From Antedon mediterranea (taxonomy: Eukaryota; Echinodermata; Crinoidea; Comatulida; Antedonidae), in NCBI RefSeq assembly GCF_964355755.1, contig NC_092679.1, positions 12,082,932 through 12,146,931 of the forward strand: a stretch of DNA of 64,000 nucleotides, given 5' to 3'. A program made the translations under genes and the position numbers. Within the stretch, counting starts at the first letter, position 1, and each line of letters starts with the position of its first letter. The notes beneath the pieces were generated by a model. That model was not told the DNA's origin. It did not search any database and saw only the letters and a program-made list of their open reading frames with translations. This document shows, piece after piece, positions 37,291 through 47,531 of the stretch.

Positions 37291-40200
37291 ATGGAAAGCT
37301 TTACGGACCCAGATCAGACTCTTGAAAGTAGTGCTGAAACTCAGATGAAATCGTCCAACGTTTGCATTCTCCACATTGAAAAGCCCAAGCAAAAGTCAAA
37401 GTGGGGAAATATCCTCTCGTTCAGTGATAAACATTGGAAAGCGGTTTTACTGGCAGCAGAAAGTAGACGTAAAAAGCGTAATTTTGTGGAATCTGTATAT
37501 CACAAAATTGTGCAAAAATTACCGACATCTCCTGACGAAAATGAAGGTTATCATGTGATGTGTTACAAGAATTTTACTGCTATACCGTCAGAAACTGCAT
37601 CCACGGATAAGGCACCACATACACACAAGTTAGGAAGCACTGCTGAGAGTCCACATTTACGTTCAGCTACACCCGAAAGCGATAGGTCGCTGTCATCAAC
37701 ATCTGGTATTTTCCCTCCTCAATGTATATTTTGTGGAAATGCAAGAAAACGCAAGAAAGGTCAGTATGAAGTAGCTGGTAGTTGTGAGACAATTGAAGCT
37801 GGTCAGAGCATCCATGAGGCAGCTTCTGCTTTAAATGATTCCAAACTGTTATCCAAAATAAGTGGTATTGACTTAGTAGCCAAAGAAGCAAAATATCACC
37901 ACTCTTGTAAAAGTGCATATTTGATGTCGGCCAAAAGGGTTTCAAGTCAGAGTGAATTGGATTCAAATGAGTCATCCAAACTAACCATGATACAAAATAT
38001 CCATAACTATGTAGAAAAAGCAATCATCTGCAACAAAAGACCTGAGCTTTTGACATCAGTGTATGCCAGATATACTGATATGTGTACACTTTCTGAAACA
38101 ACACCCATAAATAGTGCACAGAGTCTTATGCGTAATTTGATAAACAAATTTGGTAAGAAACTACGTTTCCACACAGAAACAAAGAAACTGGGAATTATTA
38201 TTTACAATTCTGACACTGCCGATAAATCTGTACGTGTTGCATATGACTATGCATCGGATGATGAACACATTGTTACCAAGGCAGCTTTTCTACTTCGTAA
38301 AAACATATTTGGCATTCAAAAGAAAGACCTTCCTGAAAATCCTACCCTGGATGATTTAAAGGAAGGGGATGCTTTTCCCCCCAAGTTGTTATCCACATTT
38401 TTCACTGCATTGTACAGCGGAGCAGAACAAACTAAGTGTTCTGAGCAGGTGAAGCGACGTGTTAAATCATCTTGTGATGATGCACTTTTCATTGTCAAAA
38501 GAGGTAAAGTGAAACCAGCAAAGCAAGTGGCATTGGGTATGGCTGTAAAGACTGTTACAGGTAGCAAAAAGTTAGTACAGGTTCTAAATAGGTTTGGACA
38601 TAGCCTAAATTACAACTGCCTTGAAGAACTTGAAACAAATACGGCTGAGAAAATACAAGAGAGGATGCTGGCATGCCCCATTGGAACCGTTAAACACATA
38701 CCAATGGGACTTGCATTTGATAATTTTGATGAAATGACTCAGACACTTTCGGGTGCCAACACACTTCATGACACAATGGGAATACTATACCAAAATATAT
38801 CAGACGAGCAAGAAACTAATGAAACAAATGTCACAGAAGGCCATTCCTGTGTAACTAACAAACAACAGAAAGGTAGAAAGCGATCACTAGCGCCACAGAT
38901 GTCTGCTCTAGAGCCATATCGTAAGAAACCAAAAATGACCGTATTTAACTACAATGTTACAGATATTTCTAGTCTCCCTGATGTCAGCGCAGTGGCATGG
39001 AATATGGACTTCCTTTGGGTGTTAAAACATGCCTTGAAAGAGAATTACATTCCTATGTGGGTCGGTTACAATGCTGCATCATATCAAGACAATTTGCCAA
39101 AACAGGCAGTTCTATATATGCCAAATTTGCAACAACCAATCACTAGGTTAGATGTCATACAAGAGACACTCTTGATAACCCAAAGATGCACTAATGAATG
39201 TGAGCAGAAATTCGGAATCGTGACTTACGATTTAAATGCAGCAAAGCCAGCTATGCAAATACAAGCAACAGAAAAACCAAGGTTTGATGACATATTTATC
39301 ATGTTAGGTGCTTTCCATGTGGAAATGGCCTTTTTTAAAGCTGTTGGAAAGCTTCTTTCTAATTCAGGAGGTCCTGATATGCTTACCAATACTGATGTGC
39401 TTGCTCCCGGGTCACTTAACGGTTTTCTAAGTGGAAAACATTTCAATAGATGTAAACGTTTACACCCCATATTGGCTCTTGCTTTTGAAATTCTACATTT
39501 TCGGGAATTCAGGAAAGACTATAGCAACAGAGAACAGCTAACGGAATTAACCAATGAACCAAGTCATGAAGAAGCCATCAACTCCGCTACATTTAGTCAT
39601 GCATGTACAGCATACAAACAGTTTGCAGATTTGACACGTTCGGGAGCACATGGATTCACTGCTCAATTTTGGCTTATGTACATTGACTACATCCATAGCT
39701 ATCATAACCTAGAGAGGTCAATCCGAACCAATAACATCAGTCTTTACATCTACTCTCTTACTCCCATTATTGGTCTGTTTTTTGCCACAAATCACATCAA
39801 CTATGCACGATGGTTAACAAAATTCCAACTCGATCTCGCCAATATTGATAACTCGCATCCTGGACTCCGGAGTATATTAGAGAAAGGTGCATTCAGTATC
39901 CGGCGTACAGACAATGCTTTTAGTCGAATACCAGTAGATCTGACACTTGAGCAAACAGTAAATGCCGATGCTGCTTCTAGACTTAGTGGAATAACATCTG
40001 CAACTAACAACTATGGTGCTCGTCTACGATGGATGATTACAAGATCCACCCGTGCGTCATTTGTTAGCATTGTTCATGAAATGGCAGGACTGCTTTCAAA
40101 AGACGACATTGCTTCAGAGATTAAACCTGCACGAATACATCGTGACAACCGGGATCTAACTGCTGTAATAAAACACATAGAGGATACACATAATCCTTTT

Positions 40201-41943
40201 GATAGAGTGATAGACACATCTACTAAACTATTTAATATCAACACAGGCAAAGCCGTCAGTACTGTGGTAAAGGAAAGCTTACTGAACATACCTCAATGCG
40301 GACAGTCTAGACATCAGGAGTTTGTACAGTCTTGTGTCAAAGATCCTAGCAGATTTGAGCAAAGAATAAAGAAGACGCCAATAAAGACATTTGCATATGA
40401 TTGTGCCAGCAACAAGAGCACAAAAGATAAACGCATAGCAGAGCTCAAGTGTAGCAGAGATCTAATGGGTCGACTAGTGTTGTTAGCGACCAAACGCAAC
40501 CTTGACATGCCATATATATTTAGCTACCCCTTGACGCCTGTTCCGCTTTCTCTTTGTAATGCAGATGGAACTATGACCAAAACACCAAAAAGTTCACTGC
40601 TTGGTGTACTTGAGTCAAAAGTGAAAGATGGGAATATTAATCCTCAACATCCATGTGCCTACATAATAGATGGCCAATTCTTATTACATACGTTACCACC
40701 ATACATTCCACCAAACTATGGAGGACTAGCCAGAAGTGTGTTGATTCAGGCTTTATCAGCAAACACACAAACCAAGGAAGTCCACCTGCTCTTTGATGAT
40801 TATCCACAACCATCACTGAAAGATTTTGAGAGAGGTAGAAGAGGAGTTGAAGAAAGAGAGTATCTAATAACAGGACCAGAACAAGTTAGACCAAAACATA
40901 TCAATGATGCCTTGAAATCCAGATCATTTAAATCTCAATTGCCTCAATTTCTCGCAAAAGAATGGCAGGACCAGACTTATGCTGACATATTCCGGGATAA
41001 AAAGGTGTTTCTTGATGTACCTGGAGAGTGCTACCTTTTTCGAGTTGTTGATGGTGTAGTTACTCGAGAAGATGTTGCAGCCCTCAGAAGCAACCATGAA
41101 GAAGCAGATACCAAAATATGTCTGCATGCTAAGTTTATTGAAAGTATTGGTCTGAGAGGAGATATAGTCATACGAGCATCGGACACCGACATAGCAGTTA
41201 TAATGTTGTATCATTGCAATAAGTTTGCCTCTAAATTGTGGATGGATGTTGGTATATCTGCTAAAAATAGTCGTAGATACATCTGTTTGTCGAGTATACA
41301 TCAGATACTTGGTTTGCAGTTATGTTTATCACTACCAGCATTTCATGCTTTTACTGGGTGTGATTATACATCTTCATTTGTACGGAAAGGCAAAGTGCAA
41401 CCATTTGCTAAACTGTTGAAGAATATTGAAGCCCAAAAAGCATTCAATGAAATTACATGTGAAGGTTCATTAAGTGGAGATGCACAAACTACTCTTCAAA
41501 AGTTTACCGCTCAAGTATATGGTGCCAAAAACTCATATAAAGGCACACTGAATGAATTCCGGTACAGCATATTTGAACGAGGCTATAGTCCAAGTGCAAC
41601 GTCAAAGAATCCACTTGAGAAACTGAAAGGCATTAATGCAAGTGTCATTCCACCATGCGAAGCTGAACTTAATTGCCATATTAAACGTGTATCTTTCATT
41701 GCTAAAATGTGGGCAGATGCTGACCAGACAACAATCCAACAACATCCAATTATTTCAAATGGCTGGGACTTTCAAAGTGGTCTTTATCAACCTATTTGGC
41801 ATGAAGGGGCTCAGCTTCCAGATTCATTAATTCCAGAGAATAAAGACATAGATTCAGATTCAGATGATGATGACGAGGAGGATGATATGACTGTATCATC
41901 AGATGATGAATCTGCATCAGAGAATGAAGATGATCAACAGTAA
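37291..41943 (+). CDS. 1,550-aa transposase fused to a FEN1/XPG-like nuclease
   Basis: Intronless and intact. N terminus: two similar modules that look metal-binding, C25-x2-H28 with YH88-x2-C91, and C145-x2-C148 with C165 and YHHSC206. Core: AFDNFDEM (D477), VTYDLN (D646), LGAFH (H676), NHINYARW (834-841) and LEQTVNAD (E887). These match the layout of a family of uncharacterised metazoan transposon proteins and are candidate RNase-H-fold catalytic residues. C terminus: IIDGQ (D1127), FDDYPQPSLKDFERGRR (1168-1184), NHEEADTK (E1270/E1271/D1273), ASDTD (D1298/D1300) and TGCDYTS (D1358). Their order matches the acidic metal-binding positions of FEN1/XPG nucleases. An acidic tail (1520-1550) ends the protein. 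Inference: transposition enzyme with its own flap/structure-specific nuclease. The start is the first ATG after an in-frame stop-rich leader. Confidence 0.88.
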   Translation: MESFTDPDQTLESSAETQMKSSNVCILHIEKPKQKSKWGNILSFSDKHWKAVLLAAESRRKKRNFVESVYHKIVQKLPTSPDENEGYHVMCYKNFTAIPSETASTDKAPHTHKLGSTAESPHLRSATPESDRSLSSTSGIFPPQCIFCGNARKRKKGQYEVAGSCETIEAGQSIHEAASALNDSKLLSKISGIDLVAKEAKYHHSCKSAYLMSAKRVSSQSELDSNESSKLTMIQNIHNYVEKAIICNKRPELLTSVYARYTDMCTLSETTPINSAQSLMRNLINKFGKKLRFHTETKKLGIIIYNSDTADKSVRVAYDYASDDEHIVTKAAFLLRKNIFGIQKKDLPENPTLDDLKEGDAFPPKLLSTFFTALYSGAEQTKCSEQVKRRVKSSCDDALFIVKRGKVKPAKQVALGMAVKTVTGSKKLVQVLNRFGHSLNYNCLEELETNTAEKIQERMLACPIGTVKHIPMGLAFDNFDEMTQTLSGANTLHDTMGILYQNISDEQETNETNVTEGHSCVTNKQQKGRKRSLAPQMSALEPYRKKPKMTVFNYNVTDISSLPDVSAVAWNMDFLWVLKHALKENYIPMWVGYNAASYQDNLPKQAVLYMPNLQQPITRLDVIQETLLITQRCTNECEQKFGIVTYDLNAAKPAMQIQATEKPRFDDIFIMLGAFHVEMAFFKAVGKLLSNSGGPDMLTNTDVLAPGSLNGFLSGKHFNRCKRLHPILALAFEILHFREFRKDYSNREQLTELTNEPSHEEAINSATFSHACTAYKQFADLTRSGAHGFTAQFWLMYIDYIHSYHNLERSIRTNNISLYIYSLTPIIGLFFATNHINYARWLTKFQLDLANIDNSHPGLRSILEKGAFSIRRTDNAFSRIPVDLTLEQTVNADAASRLSGITSATNNYGARLRWMITRSTRASFVSIVHEMAGLLSKDDIASEIKPARIHRDNRDLTAVIKHIEDTHNPFDRVIDTSTKLFNINTGKAVSTVVKESLLNIPQCGQSRHQEFVQSCVKDPSRFEQRIKKTPIKTFAYDCASNKSTKDKRIAELKCSRDLMGRLVLLATKRNLDMPYIFSYPLTPVPLSLCNADGTMTKTPKSSLLGVLESKVKDGNINPQHPCAYIIDGQFLLHTLPPYIPPNYGGLARSVLIQALSANTQTKEVHLLFDDYPQPSLKDFERGRRGVEEREYLITGPEQVRPKHINDALKSRSFKSQLPQFLAKEWQDQTYADIFRDKKVFLDVPGECYLFRVVDGVVTREDVAALRSNHEEADTKICLHAKFIESIGLRGDIVIRASDTDIAVIMLYHCNKFASKLWMDVGISAKNSRRYICLSSIHQILGLQLCLSLPAFHAFTGCDYTSSFVRKGKVQPFAKLLKNIEAQKAFNEITCEGSLSGDAQTTLQKFTAQVYGAKNSYKGTLNEFRYSIFERGYSPSATSKNPLEKLKGINASVIPPCEAELNCHIKRVSFIAKMWADADQTTIQQHPIISNGWDFQSGLYQPIWHEGAQLPDSLIPENKDIDSDSDDDDEEDDMTVSSDDESASENEDDQQ

Positions 41944-42097
41944 TGTTATTACAATATCGACACTAGAAGAAAAAAACTGTTGTTGTGGATTTTATCTGAA
42001 GTTTATGTAGACTTTTATGATAGATTTTTTTACATTTTGACATTTAGTGAAATATTCATTTAGAGAAATATTCTTAAGTGGATTTTGTGATATACCA

Positions 42098-42103
42098 AAT
42101 AAA
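42098..42103 (+). terminator. Polyadenylation signal of the transposase gene
   Basis: AATAAA lies 155 bp after the transposase stop and about 30 bp before the right arm begins, where a transcript of the intronless ORF would be expected to end. Confidence 0.55.
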
Positions 42104-42129
42104 GAAACCGTATTCAAACAATCCAGTCA

Positions 42130-43289
42130 AGTGTAATTAAGTGCGTTCTTAAGTTAATTTAGCACAGGAATGGTCACTTAAGAACTATGGATCTTGGTTC
42201 CTGATAGATCAGAGAACATTTTAGAATTGGTTTGGTCGATGTACTCGATATGCTAATTAAATTTGAATTTTAATTATTTTAACCTTTGACCCATTCTTAA
42301 GTGGATTTGGCCCCGGATTTCAAACTTAAGAATGATGAATCCTTAATCAGAATGTTCATAAGTATATGCCATGTGAATTTCGTTGATGTACTCAAAATGC
42401 TAATTAAATGTCTAATTAGCACTAATTAAGTGCGTTCTTAAGTTAATTTAGCACAGGAATGGTCACTTAAGAATTATGGATCTTGGTTCCTGATAGGTCA
42501 GAGAACATTTTAGAATTGGTTTGGTCGATGTACTCGATATGCTAATTAAATTTAAATTTTAATTATTTTAACCTTTGACCCATTCTTAAGTGGATTTGGC
42601 CCCGGATTTCAAACTTAAGAATGATGAATCCTTAATCAGAATGTTCATAAGTATATGCCATGTGAATTTCGTTGATGTACTCAAAATGCTAATTAAATGT
42701 CTAATTAGCACTAATTAAGTGCGTTCTTAAGTTAATTTAGCACAGGAATGGTCACTTAAGAATTATGGATCTTGGTTCCTGATAGGTCAGAGAACATTTT
42801 AGAATTGGTTTGGTCGATGTACTCGATATGCTAATTAAATTTAAATTTTAATTATTTTAACCTTTGACCCATTCTTAAGTGGATTTTGCCCCGGATTTCA
42901 AACTTAAGAATGATGAATCCTTAATCAGTATGTTCATAAGTATATGTCATGTGAATTTCGTTGATGTACTCAAAATGCTAATTAAATGTCTAATTAGCAC
43001 TAATTAAGTGCGTTCTTAAGTTAATTTAGCACAGGAATGGTCACTTAAGAATTATGGATCTTGATTCCTGATAGTTAGGAGAACATTTTAGGATTGGTTT
43101 GATCGATGTACTCGATATGCTAATTAAATTCAATTTTAGGGGTCATTTGGGTGGCTCCCCCCTAAAATTGAACAGGACCCGTCACTTAAGAATTGCCATT
43201 TCTGGGTCCCATAGACCATATCTACACACTCCACACCTCAAACCTTTTGTACTCAAATTGCTAATTAAAACCTTCTGGGCTCCCAGACT
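42130..43289. repeat. Right inverted arm of 289-bp tandem units
   Basis: Anchor ATCTTGGTT (or ATCTTGATT) occurs at 42191, 42480, 42769 and 43058, exactly 289 bp apart, in reverse orientation to the left arm. Between-copy differences are few, so the array expanded recently or is kept homogeneous. One more unit is present than in the left arm. Confidence 0.92.
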
Positions 43290-43740
43290 ATTGGGTTTTC
43301 CTCAATTACTTTGTTGAAGTGAGGGTATTGTGCACTTGTAGTTTTGTTTTGTAGTACATGGTACTGGCTTGTCAGAGGACATAACAGACCAGCCTGTAAA
43401 TCCATGGTCTACACAGACACCTCATCACTTGCACTATCTTGCACCTCAGACTTTTCTTTTCTGGCTTAGTTTTTACTCAAAATATGAGCCTCATGCTTAG
43501 CAGCATCAATTATGTTCCCGTGTTTTGCACTAATGCAAACATCGCACTGGTCCTTCCTCGGTATGAAAACAGACAGGTTTTGTTCATGAAACATTTGAGT
43601 AAATCGTGTTTGGCACACGGCTCGATACCCACCATTCTCTGCAGAAGATTTATACTCTGGGTAAAAATATTTTTTATTTCTGTAAGTGGAACTGTTTCTA
43701 CAATAATTTGATGGTACTGACGGTAGACCATTTAGCCACT
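43290..43740 (-). pseudogene. Transposase-like relic, upstream part
   Basis: Minus-strand reading shows TMDLQAGLLCP and then, after a frame change, TMYYKTKLQVHN. I recognise this pair from a widespread family of uncharacterised invertebrate transposase-like proteins (pattern TMDLQ..LLCP...YYKTKL..HN). Stops and frameshifts break the frame. The C-terminal part of the same type of protein lies on the other side of the 7.3-kb element in the same strand and order. A short intact stretch (MVYRQYHQIIVETV onward, 43510-43731) may be its more N-terminal portion. Confidence 0.55.
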
Positions 43741-43747
43741 TCCTAAT

Positions 43748-43924
43748 GCGTGGTTCCCACTAGCGACGCAACGCAAGGACGTAACGCAACGCAAGTGAAT
43801 TGACCAATCACAAGCAATGGCTTATTCGCTTGTGATTGCTAACTGTCTATAACTTCGCTTGTCATTGGTTAAAACGCTTGCGTTGCGTTTACGTCCTTGC
43901 GTTACGTTCTAGTGGGAACCAAGC
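43748..43924. mobile_element. Small palindromic MITE, copy 2
   Basis: Reverse-oriented, highly similar copy of the element at 4798-4976, about 460 bp from the right end of the 7.3-kb transposon. Confidence 0.87.
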
Positions 43925-44048
43925 TTAAGGTAATCCACGTCTCTCGTTTCTACATACGCAATCTTTCCTATAGATAAAAACCAAAGCAGGGTAAGTATTT
44001 GAATAATAGTGAAAAGATGCTATTTGCATAGCATTATACATTGTTTGA

Positions 44049-44280
44049 GGAGTTAGCTGAGTGATTAGGACACTTGACTGTCATACAGATAGACCCGGGT
44101 TCAATTCCCGACAACTCCCAGATCACTCAGCTGTAAATGAGTACCTAGTTGAAAATACTAGGGAGAAAAAAGGCGGCGTGGAAAGGAACTGGCCACCCTA
44201 CCACATAATGCTGAGGCGTATTACAATGAGCTCCTAACAGCTCATTTTCCTACGTTCAGAGAACACGGGACTCACCTTTA
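44049..44280 (+). mobile_element. tRNA(Asp)-like SINE, copy 2
   Basis: Closely matches the copy at 27104-27350 over head and body. Its acceptor side reads GGAGTTA, so one pair is lost. It ends in CTCACCTTTA. Confidence 0.85.
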
Positions 44281-44856
44281 TACATTGTTGTTAGAATGTA
44301 ATATGTAAGATGTAAATAAGGCACAGTACCTTTAAGTTGTAGTGTTTCTTACATTCCCTGGGCCAAGTGTGGTCTTAAATGGCAGTGAAAATAGATTCAG
44401 CTATACTAATTTAGTCTTCCTCAAATGACACTAATTGAAGCTTTAGAGATGTTCATATCTCTTTTTTAAGGTGCTCGACTACATAAATTTGTCAGTACAC
44501 CAAACGATTGGTTCATAAACAAATAGTATAGGCTTCCTATTACCATGTAATTCAATCACACTGATGACTTGTGTCCTTTTATTCCTGTCATGGTATGATC
44601 ATTCTAATTAATGAACTTCATTTATACAGCAGAAAAGCATTGTAATCAATCATTTCAACTTTAAAATGTTGTCCTGCCTTTTGGCACATTTATATTTGTA
44701 ATGTTTAATATCTGATTCTCCTCTCTATACCCTTAATTCTCTTTCCTAATCATTGCATTGAATTAATATTAAGCGAAATGACTATGGTCAATGCTTCCTC
44801 GATTCCATGCCAAAACAGCTGAATACAGGCAACATGTTTAACACATTTGGCACTTA

Positions 44857-45107
44857 AATTTCTTCAGTTCTTTTCCACTTAGTGCTGTTATTCTGTGCGC
44901 GTCTGGAGTATATCTCTTTATAGATTGCTATCGCCCTTCCATAGAATGGCATTATCAAGTATTTTCCAGAAATTTGGAGGTCATTGCAGAATTGATGCTG
45001 CTGTTCTTTGTAATTTGACACGGAGTGATAGAGCTCTGCCATCATTTGGTATTTCATGAGCATTGCAGCTTGAACTTTTACCTGGTAATTCGCTGTTTGA
45101 CACAATG
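44857..45107 (-). CDS. Unrecognised terminal exon
   Basis: After a TTTTTAG acceptor, an open frame runs YYRNAMSLCQTANYQ, MLMKYQMMAELYHS, SGKYLIMPFYGRAIAIYKEI to a TAA at about 44857. It is amphipathic and helical, somewhat TPR-like. I do not recognise the protein. The preceding open segment (45160-45398, donor CCAAA/GTAAGT) does not join it in frame, and its own reading seems to shift at an A8 run, so the locus may be degraded. Either a small gene or a pseudogene. Confidence 0.3.
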
Positions 45108-45399
45108 ACATAGCATTTCTATAATAGCTAAAAATATGTGTATTGCTTTACTTACTTTGGAGAGACTGGAAACAATTATCATTATCGTCACATTGTTCTG
45201 ACACCCCAAACTGCTTGTTGTCATTTGGTTTTTTTTAATCCCCAACAACTTCGGCATATTGAAACTTTTATTCAAGGAATTGTTGAACATTTCTTGGCTG
45301 GCTGAATGATGATCATTGAAATCAATAGTACAATTGTGCTTGTAGAATCCAAAACAACTCTGCTTTCTTGATACCTTAGATGAAGACCACTGTGACACA

Positions 45400-47531
45400 G
45401 TTTACTGCTTTAGAGATAGAACAGTGGAAGGATTGTTTACTTCAATTTTGACTCCTTTAGATTTTTCATGCTATGGTTCCGTCACACCAAGTTTTATAAT
45501 TGTAATGTAAAAGCTTTTTATAAACACACATCATTAAACAAAAACATAATTGTGAAAGTTTAATACTGATTATATTTATTATAATAATGTTGTTGTTAGC
45601 AGGCAACACATCAAACTGTTAAGAGCAATAGATAGCTGATCATACCTGATTAATGGTAGTTACATAAGTATCAATACTTTTATTCATACAAGACTGAGTA
45701 TTTAAAAACATATAGTATAAACATTAAAAATACACAAATTGATTTATAAATTGTTATTATAAACATTGCATGTGTGATCATCACATGAATATTACACTGG
45801 GAATTCAGTGCAGAGTGTGACGAAAGCTAGTTTATATTTAATTGACAATATCACTTTTATATTAGTATGATTTTTATTATTTTTGTATTTCATTAATTTT
45901 ACAATATTTATTTTTGAATACTATGTAATTGAATTCATGTAATTTCAAACTTAATTTAATGACTTTTTATATACTTATCTGTATATTTATTTTAAGGCTT
46001 CATATTATTTGATAAGACAAGAATAAATTGTTGAATTATATCATAATTTAGATTGGCGTACAGTACCTTAATTTTATATATCAGAAAGACAAACTTGTGA
46101 TAGACAAAAATACTAATGCTCTTGAATTATATGTATTAGAGTTCATGCCTAATTCCAACATCTAAACTACGTACTTTAAATTGGTTTTTTGCATTTACTG
46201 AATACAGTATATTATATATATTATATTTTTTGTACAGTTTATGTTATCTATAAAAGTGAATTTTCGAAATAAAGATGAAATGAAAAGAAATATAGTCACT
46301 GGTTACTAGTTTTTTTCACTATTGAATTTCCATTAATACAAATTTATTTCAATTTCAATGCACCAAACAGACAGTAAAACAAAATTATGTGAACACGTTT
46401 ATTAGTACCATACAGTAGATTCCGACTTAATGCTTACACAAACAGTGCTCATTTTTTTTTCAGAATATGATCATTTGACAGGAACGCAACACATTTGATT
46501 ATTAAATTTATATTAATTTATATATCAATCAAAGGCAAAGTACTTAAAAAATGACAATGCTGTGGGTATCATAAATATATATAAATATATTTTTACAGTA
46601 ACTTGATACAAAAAGTTGAAAACAAAATTGATTGATTTATTGATTGTTTATGACAAGTAATTAATCAACAGTAGAACCTTTATTCAGAACCCACTAAAGT
46701 GTCCCCTGAATAGTGTTAAAATATACAGTAAACCCGCTCCTTTGGGGCACCCCCTGGTCCAAATCAGTTAGTGTCCATTTTGCTATAGCTTTTTGGTGTT
46801 TTTTTTTTGGTAGTGTCTACTCTTTTTCCATATTTTATGGTGCCAGCGGTGTTCTACTGTATTGGCCCCCCAAATTCCTTGAGGGGGAAATGTCCCTTTA
46901 ATATGAGATCCACCAAGGGGATTCTATTGTATACATTCTTGGAAAAATATATGAAAATATGATTATTTTTTTTAAGTTTGAAAAATGTTTCTACATAAGG
47001 GGAAAAAGTTTTGTCTTATTGGGTGTAAAAATTATAATAAATCTATACCAAAAATATTTGATTGGTTGACAGAATGGTTATAAAAAGTGTAAAATGATTC
47101 AAGGGAGCTCACAAAGGTTCTCTTAAAAGTAACAGAGTATTTACAAAAATATTTCTCATTTTATTTACAACAGTATTGCAAAGCAAAAATATGTAAAGCT
47201 AAACAATCTATAAAGCAAGAAACAATAAGCTAAATTAAAAATGTATCTCAACAATTATCACAATACAAAACATCAAAATATAAAAAGAAACAATAGGAAA
47301 ACAGAAGAAATTAAAATGTGTAAATGTACCTCAACAAATCACAAATCCTATCCTAAGTTTCTAGAATAAAACAACAAATATGAACATAATATAGAATGTT
47401 GCATGTAAAACCTGTTTTTGTTTAAATGGTTGAGTTGCGTTCAAATTCAAACATTGGCAGCGATTTGAAGACTCAACGACACTTGGCACAATTCAACGTG
47501 GACAGTAAAACAGGCTTTACAGCACATACAA
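45400..47531. other. AT-rich intergenic DNA and receptor 3' UTR
   Basis: No supported gene. The side next to 47531 is the 3' UTR of the SEFIR receptor. A possible pogo-like remnant lies at 46679-46929. Confidence 0.4.
46679..46929. mobile_element. Possible pogo/Tigger-like remnant
   Basis: CAGTAGAACCTTTATTCAG at the left and a diverged GGGATTCTATTG at the right resemble pogo-type ends. Target copies are not clear. Confidence 0.35.

Larger units (their letters stand above)
36010..43289 (+). mobile_element. Autonomous Academ-like DNA transposon with long inverted arms
   Basis: Left end GTCTGGGAGCCCAGAAGG and its reverse complement at the right end bound a 7.3-kb element. TA sits directly outside both ends (or is part of the terminus), consistent with a short target duplication. 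The arms (about 880 bp left, 1,160 bp right) consist of 289-bp tandem units in opposite orientation. Between them lie a 115-codon ORF, an intact 1,550-aa ORF and a polyadenylation signal. Known: Academ elements encode a transposase combined with an XPG-like nuclease. Superfamily assignment rests on domain content, not on a search. Confidence 0.85.

Noticed and set aside
37667-41301. Several minus-strand ORFs under the transposase
   Set aside because: All are shadows of the 1,550-codon plus-strand frame and show no domain.
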